A program made the translations under genes and the position numbers. The notes under the pieces were generated by a model. That model was given only the letters and a program-made list of their open reading frames with translations. It searched no databases and was not told the origin of the DNA. Positions 53,467 through 62,866 of a DNA stretch of 64,000 nt are shown here, one piece after another. The stretch's first letter is position 1; each line of letters opens with the position of its first letter. This stretch comes from CAKZSB01 sp964573105. Its GTDB lineage: Bacteria; Pseudomonadota; Gammaproteobacteria; Granulosicoccales; Granulosicoccaceae. The stretch spans positions 1 to 64,000 of the forward strand of contig CAZNIS010000009.1 in NCBI GenBank assembly GCA_964573105.1, given 5' to 3'.

Positions 53467-54471
53467 CTAACGATTGCGCGGCATCGGGTGTTTGATAACA
53501 AATTGCCGATCCAGCACTACCTCGCGCCAGAATACGTAGAGCCCTGAGAACAATATCAGTGCGATACCGATCCATGCGGCCAGATCAGGCCATTCATCAA
53601 ATAGCGTGATACCCCAGAAGATGGCCAGTATTAACGCCAGGTATTCAAACGGCGCAATCACTGTTGCCTCGCTCACTCGATAGGCCTGACTGATCAGGTA
53701 GCCACCGAGCCCGCTGGACAGGCCAAGCCCAATCATGATTGCAAAATCACTCAGCAACGGCCATTGCCATTGCCGCAGCAGAAAATCCAGCGATGGGTTA
53801 TTGCCAGGTGCGTACTGACCATCGCCAACCAGCAAACCGGTTAACGCGCATACCACGACAAAAACCAGTTGAATATAAAAGCTCATGGTCGAGGCTTTTT
53901 CAGTCACACCCATGGAGCGCGTCAGAACTTGCAGGGTGGCATAGGCTGCCGCAGCAAACAGTGGCAGCAACGCGGCGACACGAAACGCCTCGGAACCCGG
54001 ACGCAGCATGACCAGCACGCCAATAAAGCCAATCATGACTGCGAACCATCGTCGCGGGCCTACCGGCTCGCCGAGAAAAATCGCCGACAAAGCGGTGATA
54101 ATCAGTGGCGCGATGAAAAATATCGCGCTCGCCTCGGGCAGACTGATGGTGGCGAGACCGGTAAAAAATGCAAGATTCGCACAGACCACACAGAATCCGC
54201 GTATCAGATGCATCACCGGTCGACTGGTCTTTAGCACCGAAAGACCGCCCTCCATCGGCACGAACACCGCCAAGGTGAAAGCCATTCCGGTCAGGGCTCT
54301 GATCAAGACAATCTGATGCAGCGCGTAGTCGCCACTGAGATACTTGATGCCGATGTCGTTCAGCGAGAACATGAACCAGGCACCCAGTGCGCAAAGCACA
54401 CCGGTAAGGTTTTTAGGCAAAAGTGTTCCGGTACGGGTGGCACTGATCGCAAGGACGACCATTGTGGCCAT
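53467..54471 (-). CDS. DMT-superfamily (EamA) exporter
   Basis: The roughly 334-residue protein has ten helices: VLCALGAWFMFSLNDIGIKYLSGDY at the start, LPEASAIFFIAPLIITALSAIFLGEPVGPRRW in repeat one, and GYLISQAYRVSEATVIAPFEYLALILAIFWGITLFDEWPD in repeat two. It belongs to the same branch as the 23268 gene. The start is uncertain (TTG 54486 directly after the recQ stop, ATG 54471, or ATG 54462). It is likely cotranscribed behind recQ. Confidence 0.82.
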   Translation of the reverse strand: MATMVVLAISATRTGTLLPKNLTGVLCALGAWFMFSLNDIGIKYLSGDYALHQIVLIRALTGMAFTLAVFVPMEGGLSVLKTSRPVMHLIRGFCVVCANLAFFTGLATISLPEASAIFFIAPLIITALSAIFLGEPVGPRRWFAVMIGFIGVLVMLRPGSEAFRVAALLPLFAAAAYATLQVLTRSMGVTEKASTMSFYIQLVFVVVCALTGLLVGDGQYAPGNNPSLDFLLRQWQWPLLSDFAIMIGLGLSSGLGGYLISQAYRVSEATVIAPFEYLALILAIFWGITLFDEWPDLAAWIGIALILFSGLYVFWREVVLDRQFVIKHPMPRNR

Positions 54472-54486
54472 ACAGCAGCACTGCAA

Positions 54487-56412
54487 TCAAGCCTTGAGTT
54501 GATCGAGTACCGTTTGAAACGGAATGGCCTCTGCCACCCCAAACAGCGCAGATTTACCCAGTTTGGCTCGTCCGATTGCGGGTGATGTGACACCGCAAAG
54601 CAATCTGGCAAGCTCGATATTCGACTGCAGTACGTCCGCATGATCGCGTTGCAGTTGACGCGCCTGCGCGACGATGTCAGGTGTTAAAGGCGTACTCTGC
54701 AGCTCGGCCAGTTGCACCGGCGTGCGTTGCCGACACCAGCCACAGTGCCCGCAGGGTCGCTCGAGCGGATTTTCGAATCGCTCTGACAGGGCCGATGACT
54801 GGCAGCCATCGAGTGCAATCCAGTCGAACACCTGCTGCAATCGCTGTAGCTCGCGGCGTTCACGCAAGTTTGCGGCATCGATCAGCTCGCGCGCAAAATC
54901 CTTGTTTGACTTCGGCCGGCGCTCAATTTTATAGCGATTGCGCACACCGGATACTTTGACCTCCAGCAGGCCGCGCTCACCCAGATAATCCAGTGCATCA
55001 ATCAGCCTTTTGCGCGGCTGTTGCATCGCACTTGCGGCCTGATCGAGATCGATTTTGAACCAGATCCGCTGCGCACTGGCCTGGCGAAACAGTGCCGCCA
55101 GAAACTCCCGCCGACTGTCATCGAACTGCTGCAGTATCTCGGCCGAGCTCAACAGGGGTTTGAACTGATAGTCAGAGTAAAATGGCGTGCCACCAGTCAA
55201 ATAACCATTCAGCTCCAGACCGGTTAACAGCGTGCGCAACACCAGTGGCCGGATATCGCACGCTCGTGATAGCTCAAACAGCGAAATATCGAAATCATCC
55301 GGCTGACTGAACACTGTCTCGACAAAGGTCTCGATCGCGCGCGGTGCCGGTGTGTCACCGTAAATAAAATTCTGCAGTGGAATGACATCTTCAGCACAGG
55401 CGAAAAGGTGGCAGATTGACTCTTTGCCATCGCGTCCGGCACGCCCGATTTCCTGTGAGTAGTTCTCCAGACTCTTTGGCAGGTTGTAGTGATAGACATA
55501 GCGGATATCTGCCTTGTCGATTCCCATGCCAAACGCGATCGTCGCCACAACGATGGCATTGTCGGAATGGATAAACCATTCCTGCACCGCACTGCGGGCA
55601 TCATCTTTCATACCGGCGTGGTAATGGCGCGCCGCATGCCCGGCATCGTCCAGCAGTTTGGCCACACGCTCGGCCGTCTTTTGCAACGTGACGTAGACGA
55701 TCGCCGATCCGGCGGGCCGCGCTGCGATCTGTTCTAACAGATAGTCATCTCGCTCTGGTTCGCTGACGGCCGTGGTATAGAGCGCAAGGTTCGCACGATA
55801 GAACCCGGTGTTGACGGTACTGTCGCGCGCTATCTCAAACACCCGGCAGATGTCGTCGAGCACCGCACGGGTGGCCGTGGCGGTCAACGCCAGCACGCGT
55901 TCGGCTTTAATATGCTTGGCGAACTGCACGAGTTTAAGGTAGTCGGGTCGGAAATTGTGCCCCCACTCGGAGATGCAATGCGCCTCGTCGATCGCGAACA
56001 GGGCGATTCGCCGATCGCTGATCGCCTGTCGAAAGCGCTCGTTGTTGAAACGTTCGGGGGCGACGTACAACAACCGCAGTTCACCGTTGCGGATCTCGCT
56101 CATGACTTGCCGATAGCCTTCCAGATCAAGGCTTGAATCCAGCCGGCGGGCGACGATGCCACGCGCCGCCAACGCATCGATCTGATCCTTCATCAGGGCG
56201 ATCAGCGGCGAGACGACGATCGTCAGGCCATCCAGCAGCAGCGCGGGCAATTGATAACAAAGTGATTTGCCGCCACCGGTGGGAAACACCGCAGCGGCGG
56301 ATCGACCGGCCAGCAGATGCGCTATCACATCGCGCTGGCCAGGTCTGAATTGATCGAATCCGAAATACTTCTGCAGCGCCGCTGGCGCTGAATCAGGCAG
56401 GCTTACTTCCAC
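54487..56412 (-). CDS. recQ: ATP-dependent DNA helicase RecQ
   Basis: The 641-residue 3'-5' helicase acts in recombination and repair. It has motif I FPTGGGKSLCYQLPAL (about 40-55), Ia VVSPLIALMKDQ, DEAHCISEWGHNFRPDY (motif II and aromatic loop), LTATAT, FGMGIDKADIRYVYHYNLPKS and the arginine-finger motif QEIGRAGRDG. The RQC domain has a zinc cluster whose Cys residues appear as DGCQS and CGHCGWC, and a C-terminal HRDC-less helical tail of about 80 residues. It abuts the DMT gene downstream and lies 28 bases from lysS upstream. Confidence 0.93.
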   Translation of the reverse strand: MEVSLPDSAPAALQKYFGFDQFRPGQRDVIAHLLAGRSAAAVFPTGGGKSLCYQLPALLLDGLTIVVSPLIALMKDQIDALAARGIVARRLDSSLDLEGYRQVMSEIRNGELRLLYVAPERFNNERFRQAISDRRIALFAIDEAHCISEWGHNFRPDYLKLVQFAKHIKAERVLALTATATRAVLDDICRVFEIARDSTVNTGFYRANLALYTTAVSEPERDDYLLEQIAARPAGSAIVYVTLQKTAERVAKLLDDAGHAARHYHAGMKDDARSAVQEWFIHSDNAIVVATIAFGMGIDKADIRYVYHYNLPKSLENYSQEIGRAGRDGKESICHLFACAEDVIPLQNFIYGDTPAPRAIETFVETVFSQPDDFDISLFELSRACDIRPLVLRTLLTGLELNGYLTGGTPFYSDYQFKPLLSSAEILQQFDDSRREFLAALFRQASAQRIWFKIDLDQAASAMQQPRKRLIDALDYLGERGLLEVKVSGVRNRYKIERRPKSNKDFARELIDAANLRERRELQRLQQVFDWIALDGCQSSALSERFENPLERPCGHCGWCRQRTPVQLAELQSTPLTPDIVAQARQLQRDHADVLQSNIELARLLCGVTSPAIGRAKLGKSALFGVAEAIPFQTVLDQLKA

Positions 56413-56440
56413 AGCGAATACTCCCGTTGATAAAAACTAC

Positions 56441-57952
56441 TCACCCCGTCGGGCTGTGCGATTGCTCGGCGCGCATGTGCGGAAACAAAATCACATCGCG
56501 GATCGACGGTGAACCGGTGAACAACATCACCAGACGGTCGATGCCTATCCCCTCGCCGGCCGTCGGCGGCATGCCGTACTCGAGCGCTCGAATGTAGTCT
56601 GCATCATAATGCATTGCCTCATCATCACCGGACTCCAGATTTGCGACCTGGTCGCGGAATCGTGCGGCCTGATCCTCGGCGTCGTTGAGTTCTGAAAATC
56701 CGTTCGCCAACTCGCGACCGCCAACGAAGAATTCGAATCGGTCAGTGACTTGCGGGTTATCGTCGTTGCGCCTGGCGAGCGGCGATACCTCTGCCGGATA
56801 GGCCGTGATGAATGTGGGATCAGAGAGCTGGTGTTCGACAGTCGCTTCGAAAATTTCAGTCTGCAGTTTGCCAACCCCCCAGTTATCTTTTATTTGAATA
56901 CCCTTGTTGCGCGCGATCGACTGCATCGCGGCCAGTTCTTCCATATCACCAGCGTAGATGTCGGGGTTGTAGCGAATAATCGCCTCGGCCATGGTCAGTC
57001 GTTCAAACGGTTTGGCAAAGTCATAACTGCCCTCACCCTCTGCCGCGTCGATGGTGGTGCTGCCGACGACCTGCTCGGCTATTTCGCGCAGCAGGGTTTC
57101 GGTCAGGTCCATCAGATCGTTGTAGTCGGCGTAGGCCTGATAAAACTCAAGCATGGTGAATTCTGGATTGTGCCGGGTGGACAGACCTTCATTGCGAAAG
57201 TTTCGGTTGATCTCGAACACGCGCTCGAAGCCACCAACGACCAGGCGCTTGAGATACAGCTCTGGCGCGATGCGCAGATACAGATCCATATCCAGTGCAT
57301 TGTGGTGGGTGATAAACGGTCGTGCCGCGGCGCCACCGGGAATCACCTGCATCATCGGTGTCTCCACCTCGATGAAATTGCGGGCGTTGAAAAATTCGCG
57401 AATGTGTTGAACGATCGCGGCACGCAATCGAAAGGTGTCACGCACCTGTTCATTCATGATCATGTCGAGGTAGCGCTGACGATAGCGTTGTTCGGTATCG
57501 GTCAGGCCGTGCCATTTCTCGGGCAGCGGGCGCAGGGACTTTGTCAACAGCCGCACCGCCGATACCTTGATCGTCAGTTCACCTGTCTTGGTGAAAAACA
57601 GTTTGCCCTCAACGCCAAGTACGTCGCCAACATCCATGTGTTTGAACTCGGCATAGGTCTCCTCGCCAATGGCCGCGCCCTGTAAAAACAGTTGAATGCG
57701 ACCAGATGAATCCTGCAACTGCGCAAAGCTTGCCTTGCCCATCACGCGCTTGGCCATCAAACGGCCCGCAACGGTGACCTTTTCTTCGTGGCTGTCGAAG
57801 TATTCGCGATCGCGATGCTGATGCTCTTCGAGTATATCCAGCGCCAGATCAGCCGGCCGAAAGTCGTTTGGAAAGGCCGGCCCCTTTTCCCGAATGCTGG
57901 TGAGTTTCTCCCGCCGCTGGGCGATCAGCTGGTTTTCTTCGTCGTTTGCCAT
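56441..57952 (-). CDS. lysS: lysyl-tRNA synthetase, class II
   Basis: The 503-residue enzyme charges tRNA-Lys. It has an N-terminal OB-fold anticodon domain (VTVAGRLMAKRVMGKASFAQLQD, about 62-84) and a class II catalytic core: motif 1 around FNARNFIEVETPMMQVIPGGA, motif 2 FEINRNFRNEGLSTRHNPEFTMLEFY, and motif 3 GIGIDRLVMLFTGSPSIRDVILFP. The usual order prfB-lysS is kept on the minus strand but an inverted-repeat element separates them. ATG 57952 gives the usual length. Confidence 0.96.
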   Translation of the reverse strand: MANDEENQLIAQRREKLTSIREKGPAFPNDFRPADLALDILEEHQHRDREYFDSHEEKVTVAGRLMAKRVMGKASFAQLQDSSGRIQLFLQGAAIGEETYAEFKHMDVGDVLGVEGKLFFTKTGELTIKVSAVRLLTKSLRPLPEKWHGLTDTEQRYRQRYLDMIMNEQVRDTFRLRAAIVQHIREFFNARNFIEVETPMMQVIPGGAAARPFITHHNALDMDLYLRIAPELYLKRLVVGGFERVFEINRNFRNEGLSTRHNPEFTMLEFYQAYADYNDLMDLTETLLREIAEQVVGSTTIDAAEGEGSYDFAKPFERLTMAEAIIRYNPDIYAGDMEELAAMQSIARNKGIQIKDNWGVGKLQTEIFEATVEHQLSDPTFITAYPAEVSPLARRNDDNPQVTDRFEFFVGGRELANGFSELNDAEDQAARFRDQVANLESGDDEAMHYDADYIRALEYGMPPTAGEGIGIDRLVMLFTGSPSIRDVILFPHMRAEQSHSPTG

Positions 57953-58025
57953 GGTGTTCCATTTGGCCGCATGTGGCCGGGTCAAGGTTTGCTATCCGGT
58001 GGCTGCCTGCCGATCCGGGTGGAGG

Positions 58026-58193
58026 CTAGCCCGGATTATTCATGAAAGGGCGAGAATATCGCGCAGATAATTGTTTCTGCAGCGGAAATCGCGACCGCGT
58101 CGAATACTTACTGATATTTGCAAGGGAGCGAGATTCGCTGCAGGAACAAGGATCAAGTGAGAAATCGTCCATTTCGTGAATAATCCGGGCTAG
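58026..58193. mobile_element. 168-bp MITE-like element with 22-bp inverted repeats
   Basis: CTAGCCCGGATTATTCATGA (starting 58026) reappears inverted as TCGTGAATAATCCGGGCTAG (ending 58193); over 22 bp the ends differ at one position. The interior of about 124 bp has no open frame. The ends carry CTAG, which may include a TA target duplication. It sits between prfB and lysS, and its right end provides the prfB stop codon. No transposase is present, so it would move only with help from a relative elsewhere. Confidence 0.75.
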
Positions 58194-59285
58194 AGCCCGC
58201 TTTTCAGACTCGCTTCGATGAACGGGTCGAGTGCGCCGTCGAGTACCGCCTGGGTGTTGCCGGTTTCGACGTTGGTGCGCAGGTCTTTGATGCGCGACTG
58301 ATCGAGCACGTAGTTGCGAATCTGGCTGCCCCAGCCAATATCAGATTTGCTGTCTTCCAGTTCCTGTTGATCGCCGCGACGCTTTTGCATTTCGAGCTCG
58401 TACAATTTGGCTTTGAGCTGTTTCATCGCTTGATCCTTGTTCTTGTGCTGCGAGCGGTCATTCTGGCACTGCACCACCACCCCGGAAGGCGCGTGCGTGA
58501 TGCGCACGGCGGACTCGGTGCGGTTCACGTGCTGGCCGCCGGCACCGGATGCGCGATAGACATCGATTCGCAGGTCGGCAGGATTGATTTCAATTTCCAC
58601 GCTGTCGTCGATTTCAGGTGCGACGAAAACGGCTGCAAACGAAGTGTGGCGACGGCTACCGGAATCGAAAGGCGACTTTCGCACCAGTCGATGCACACCG
58701 GTTTCGGTACGCAGCCAGCCAAACGCATACTCGCCTTCAAATCGAACGGTAGCCGATTTGATACCGGCGACATCACCCGGTGAGGCCTCCATCAATTCGG
58801 TGCGAAATCCGTGCGCCTCACCCCAGCGCAAATACATGCGTAACAGCATCTCGGCCCAGTCTTGCGCCTCGGTGCCGCCCGAGCCTGACTGAATATCGAT
58901 AAAGGCGTTGGCGGCGTCGTGCTCGCCGCTGAACATACGCTGGAATTCAAGCTTGGCAACTTTTGCCTCAAGTGCCTGCAGATCTTCCTCGACGGAATCG
59001 AGGGTTTCCTGATCATCTTCTTCGCGGGCCATTTCGACGAGTTCGGCGGCATCGTCGAGGCCACTGCCGAGCGAGCTTAGTAAATCGACGACGGTTTCGA
59101 GTTGCGCGCGCTGTCGACCCAGCGTCTGAGCGCGTTCGGGCTCGTTCCAGACCGCCGGGTCTTCGAGCTCCATCTGCACTTCTTCGAGTTGCTCGCGCTT
59201 GGTATCGTAGTCAAAGATACCCCCTCAGCGCGTCACCGCGCTCGCGAAGCTCTTCGATTTTGTTCAACGCCGGGTTGATTTCCAT
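58190..59285 (-). CDS. prfB: peptide chain release factor 2 (programmed +1 frameshift)
   Basis: RF2 terminates translation at UGA and UAA. The first 24 codons from ATG 59285 read MEINPALNKIEELRERGDAL and end RGYL at an in-frame TGA (59213-59211). A +1 shift at CTT-TGA continues as DYDTKREQLEEVQMELEDP to give 364 residues. The GGQ catalytic motif is in ASGAGGQHVNRTESAVRI and the stop-recognition SPF in RKSPFDSGSRRHTSF. The stop TAG (58192-58190) lies in the terminal repeat of the adjacent 168-bp element. recJ lies upstream on the same strand. Confidence 0.96.
59210..59225 (-). promoter_or_regulatory. RF2 programmed frameshift site
   Basis: The minus strand reads AGGGGGTATCTTTGAC: a Shine-Dalgarno-like AGGGGG (59225-59220), 3 bases, then the slippery CTT before TGA followed by C. 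This is the conserved arrangement in which low RF2 favours the +1 shift, giving autoregulation. Confidence 0.95.
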
Positions 59286-59369
59286 TGCTTGTCGTAGCTT
59301 TAGATATGACTGAATGTAACTATTCTAGCGCGTGACGCCGCGCACCGCTGATCAACTTCCGTCACCCGT

Positions 59370-61106
59370 CTACTCATCTTCCAGCGGGGCCATGTACTGC
59401 ACCCCAAGCTGCAGCGATTCACTGCCCGAGTATCGATTGACGCCGAGTGAGTAGACCACCTGCCAGCGACGGGCCTGACCGGGGTCGACGCGTCGATTGA
59501 AGGCGATAGCCGCCAGCTCGCGACCGCCATCGCAGCGCTTCAGACGCAACCGGGAATGGTTGCTGCCGACCGGTCGCACGTCGGTAATTTCAAAGGTGTC
59601 GTCGAACAGCGGCGCCGGAAACCCCTGCCCCCACGGCTGCAGCAATTCCAGTTCGCGGGCGTGTTCGAGTCTGAAGTCGTCGTCGTCGAGGCAGCCGTCG
59701 GTCAGCCACTCACGCGCCGGCAACTGGCCCTTCAACAGACGCGTGACCTCGGCGCGAAAACACGCATCAAAACGGGCCAGATCTCGCTCGGCGAGACTCA
59801 AGCCCGCAGCCATGGCGTGGCCGCCAAACTTCTTTAGGAGACCTGGCGAGGTAGCGGCGATCGCACTGAGCACATCGCGCAGATGCACACCGGGAATCGA
59901 TCGACCGGACCCTTTAAGCTCGCCGCTGCCGGATTTCGCGAACGCAAACACCGGGCGATGGCAGTGTTCGCGAATACGCCCTGCGACGATGCCGACCACA
60001 CCCTCGTGCCAGTCTTCGCGGTAGAGACTGATCGCCTCGGGAAACTGTTTTTCACTGTGCGCCTGCAAGATGGCATCGACCTGCTCCAGCGCGACTTCAC
60101 GCATGCCTCTTTCGATATCGCGTCGCTGCCGGTTCAGCGCGTCCAGCTGACGGGCGATTTTGCCAGCCTCGATTTCGCCTTCACTCAACAGGCATTCAAT
60201 GCCGATGCTGATATCGTCCAGTCTGCCAGCTGCATTCAGCCTGGGGCCGACACAAAACCCGAGGTCCTCGGCACGCGCGAGCTTGTGATCGCGTCCTGCG
60301 ATGGAGAAAAGCGCCAGCACGCCCGGTCGCGTGCGCCCGGCGCGTATGCGCCGCAATCCCTGCTCGACCAGAATGCGATTGTTGTAGTCCAGCGGCACCA
60401 CATCGGCGACAGTGGCGATCGCGACCAGATCGAGGTAGTCAGCCATGACCGGACGCGCGAGCCGGCGTTGTTCGTACCAGCCTTCATCACCCAGTCGTCT
60501 GCACAGTACAGCCAGTACATAGAAAATGACGCCGGCACCGCACAGATTGCCGCCGTCGCTTTGATCATCGTGGCGATTGGGATTGACTAGAGCGTCGGCT
60601 GCCGGCAGCTCATCGGGTGGCAGGTGATGATCGGTAACCAGCACCTGAATGCCGGCCGCGCGGGCGGCCGCGACGCCATCATGCGAGGCGACGCCGTTGT
60701 CGACCGTGACGATCAGGTCGGGCTCGCGCGGTATCGCAAGCTCGACGATCTGAGGCGACAGGCCGTAGCCGAATTCGAATCGGTTGGGCACCAGCCAGTC
60801 GACGTGCCTGGCCCCCATTGCCCGCAGCGCGTGTACTGCAATCGCGGTACTGGTGGCACCGTCGGCATCATAATCGCCGATGATCAGAATCCGCTTGGCG
60901 TCGACAACGGCCGCCCGCAGCAAAGCCACTGCGCGCTCCAGATCGACCATGCGGTCGGGTCGCAACATACCGTTGAGTGCCAGCTGCAAGTCGCCGCTGG
61001 ATTGCACACCGCGCGCCGCCAGCACCCGCCCGATAAATCCGCATTGGTGTAACTGGCCCGCCAATTGCGCGTCGTACTGGCGTCGTCGCACCGTGTCACT
61101 GAGCAT
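59370..61106 (-). CDS. recJ: single-stranded-DNA-specific exonuclease RecJ
   Basis: The 578-residue 5'-3' exonuclease of the DHH family has ILIIGDYDADGATSTAIAVHAL (motif I), LIVTVDNGVASHDGV, VLVTDHHLPPDELP (DHH motif), VIFYVLAVLCRRL, CVGPRLNAAGRLDD, and the DHHA1 part HEGVVGIVAGRI and KKFGGHAMAAGLSL, plus a C-terminal OB domain. ATG 61106 overlaps the rpfE-like stop by 11 bases; the long upstream extension does not fit RecJ. Its pairing with rpfE is as in Xanthomonas. Confidence 0.94.
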   Translation of the reverse strand: MLSDTVRRRQYDAQLAGQLHQCGFIGRVLAARGVQSSGDLQLALNGMLRPDRMVDLERAVALLRAAVVDAKRILIIGDYDADGATSTAIAVHALRAMGARHVDWLVPNRFEFGYGLSPQIVELAIPREPDLIVTVDNGVASHDGVAAARAAGIQVLVTDHHLPPDELPAADALVNPNRHDDQSDGGNLCGAGVIFYVLAVLCRRLGDEGWYEQRRLARPVMADYLDLVAIATVADVVPLDYNNRILVEQGLRRIRAGRTRPGVLALFSIAGRDHKLARAEDLGFCVGPRLNAAGRLDDISIGIECLLSEGEIEAGKIARQLDALNRQRRDIERGMREVALEQVDAILQAHSEKQFPEAISLYREDWHEGVVGIVAGRIREHCHRPVFAFAKSGSGELKGSGRSIPGVHLRDVLSAIAATSPGLLKKFGGHAMAAGLSLAERDLARFDACFRAEVTRLLKGQLPAREWLTDGCLDDDDFRLEHARELELLQPWGQGFPAPLFDDTFEITDVRPVGSNHSRLRLKRCDGGRELAAIAFNRRVDPGQARRWQVVYSLGVNRYSGSESLQLGVQYMAPLEDE

Positions 61107-62178
61107 CCGCGGGCTCCAGGAAGGTGTCGAAGGGGCGCGAGCGCAGCCAGAATCGGCGGCGCGCGCGATAGTCGGTTCGCCACCACTGGCGACCGGTCCA
61201 CAAGCGAACCTCGGCCACGCTGGCTGCACCCAGCATTTTCCAAAGCGGCGCGAACAACGCATGGTCGAGCTCTTCCAGCACCAGCCGCCGCATGGCTTTG
61301 TCACCGGTGTTCTGTGCGGTCTGAAGGCGGCGATCGACAAATAGCGAGGCGAGCGGCTTGCTAAAATCCGCCGCTGTCTGTTCGAGCCAGGTCGATGACG
61401 TGAAACGAGCGAGACTTCGGGTGTAGAAATCATCCCCGACAACCTGCCGTTCGATATTGTCGACGGCTGCGGCCTGCGGATTGCCCTCGCCCCATAGCCA
61501 CAAAGAATTGACCGGCAGTTGTCCGCGTTGCTCGCGCGCGCGATTGACGGGATGATCAAACAGGATCATCTGACACTCGGTGAGCAGCCGCTGCCACTGG
61601 CCGGCATCGGTGCCGCTGGCGTTGGTCACGGCGATGTTGTGACCGATGGCGGTGGTCAGATCGGTCGATCGCAACTGAAGCTCACGTGCAGTGTGCAGGT
61701 ACCAGCGCTGTGCCGCGCCGACCGTCAGTTGCAGTGCATCGCCGGCGAGGTGCTCGTTAAGCGATTCGACCAGCGCCTGCGCCTCGTCGTTCGACAGTTC
61801 CAGCAACGTGGGGTCACCCAGCAGAACACTATGCATATCAATTTGTTGGTAGACCGGATCGGCTCTAAATCGCAACTGCATTGCCGCGTCTGCCAGGGTC
61901 ATCTCGACACCGTCCAGCGGTGCGCCCAGAATCGCCGCACAGCTTGCGTCATCCGCTTGGTTGACATTGAACCAATCGAGCGCGACCTGCTCAAACCTGC
62001 GAGCATCGGGATTCAACAACTCCGCCCGACTCAGCAACCGGCAAATGCCCGGCAGCCCGGTGTGGTCGACACCGGGTTCGGGCGATTGCAACAAGCCAGG
62101 CAACAACAGACTAACCGACCGCGCACGCGGGCTCGTCCGATTTTCCGCTGACTCAGATTTTGCAGAGTGTACTGACAT
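61096..62178 (-). CDS. rpfE: RpfE-like / phosphoglycerate-mutase-related protein
   Basis: The roughly 360-residue protein has SLLLPGLLQSPE near the start, PVYQQIDMHSVLLGDP in the middle, DHPVNRAREQRGQLPVNSLWLWGEGNP around 215-240, and a C-terminal LWTGRQWWRTDYRARRRFW. These are features of the RpfE family encoded beside recJ in Xanthomonas and often annotated as cofactor-independent phosphoglycerate mutase-like; the true activity is unknown. The likely start ATG at 62178 overlaps the divergent TVP38 start codon, so one of the two starts may be misplaced. Confidence 0.75.
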   Translation of the reverse strand: MSVHSAKSESAENRTSPRARSVSLLLPGLLQSPEPGVDHTGLPGICRLLSRAELLNPDARRFEQVALDWFNVNQADDASCAAILGAPLDGVEMTLADAAMQLRFRADPVYQQIDMHSVLLGDPTLLELSNDEAQALVESLNEHLAGDALQLTVGAAQRWYLHTARELQLRSTDLTTAIGHNIAVTNASGTDAGQWQRLLTECQMILFDHPVNRAREQRGQLPVNSLWLWGEGNPQAAAVDNIERQVVGDDFYTRSLARFTSSTWLEQTAADFSKPLASLFVDRRLQTAQNTGDKAMRRLVLEELDHALFAPLWKMLGAASVAEVRLWTGRQWWRTDYRARRRFWLRSRPFDTFLEPADAQ

Positions 62179-62866
62179 GAACAAGACGAAAATATTGGTG
62201 TTGCTGGCGGCGGTCGCGTTGATTGCGGCGTTTTTCCTGTTCGATCTCGGGCAGTACCTCTCGCTCGATTTTCTGAAGGAAAAACACCAGACTATACTCG
62301 ATTTTTACGCCCAGAACCGACTCCTGACACTGGCCGGGTTTTTCGTGGGCTATGTACTCGTCACCGCGCTATCGTTGCCTGGCGCTGCGATTCTCACCCT
62401 CGCTGCCGGGGCGATATTCGGGTTTCTGACCGGGCTGATTCTGGTGTCATTCGCATCTACGCTGGGGGCGACGCTGGCGTTTCTGTTTTCGCGCTTTTTG
62501 TTTCGCGAAACCGTGCAAAACAAGTTTGGCAATCAGCTGGGTGCCATCAACCGCGGTGTAGAGGAAGAAGGCGCCTTCTATCTTTTTACCCTGCGCTTGA
62601 TTCCGGCCGTGCCGTTTTTCGTCATCAATCTGCTGATGGGCCTGACGCCGATTAAAACCGGCATCTATGCAATCGTCAGCCAGCTGGGCATGCTGCCCGG
62701 CACCGCTGTGTTCGTCAACGCCGGCGCGCAGCTGTCGAAAATCGAATCGCTTAAAGATATTCTCTCACCCGGGCTGATCGGCGCATTTGTGCTGCTTGGC
62801 GTCTTTCCGATCGTGGCCAAGAAGCTACTCGCCTATTACAAACAGAACAAGGTCGCAGCACTATGA
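62177..62866 (+). CDS. TVP38/TMEM64-family (VTT-domain) membrane protein
   Basis: The 229-residue protein has an N-terminal helix, then the VTT-domain region: LTLAGFFVGYVLVTALSLPGAAILTLAAGAIFGF, VSFASTLGATLAFLFSRFLFRE, FYLFTLRLIPAVPFFVINLLMGLTPI and GMLPGTAVFVNAGAQLSKI. DedA-related proteins of this kind are implicated in lipid scrambling or carrier recycling. Its stop overlaps the next start as ATGA, coupling it to a disulfide reductase, a pairing seen in several bacteria. Confidence 0.87.
   Translation: MNKTKILVLLAAVALIAAFFLFDLGQYLSLDFLKEKHQTILDFYAQNRLLTLAGFFVGYVLVTALSLPGAAILTLAAGAIFGFLTGLILVSFASTLGATLAFLFSRFLFRETVQNKFGNQLGAINRGVEEEGAFYLFTLRLIPAVPFFVINLLMGLTPIKTGIYAIVSQLGMLPGTAVFVNAGAQLSKIESLKDILSPGLIGAFVLLGVFPIVAKKLLAYYKQNKVAAL

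Noticed and set aside
56750..57685. Plus-strand frame of about 310 codons opposite lysS
   Set aside because: Antisense shadow of a clearly conserved aminoacyl-tRNA synthetase gene.
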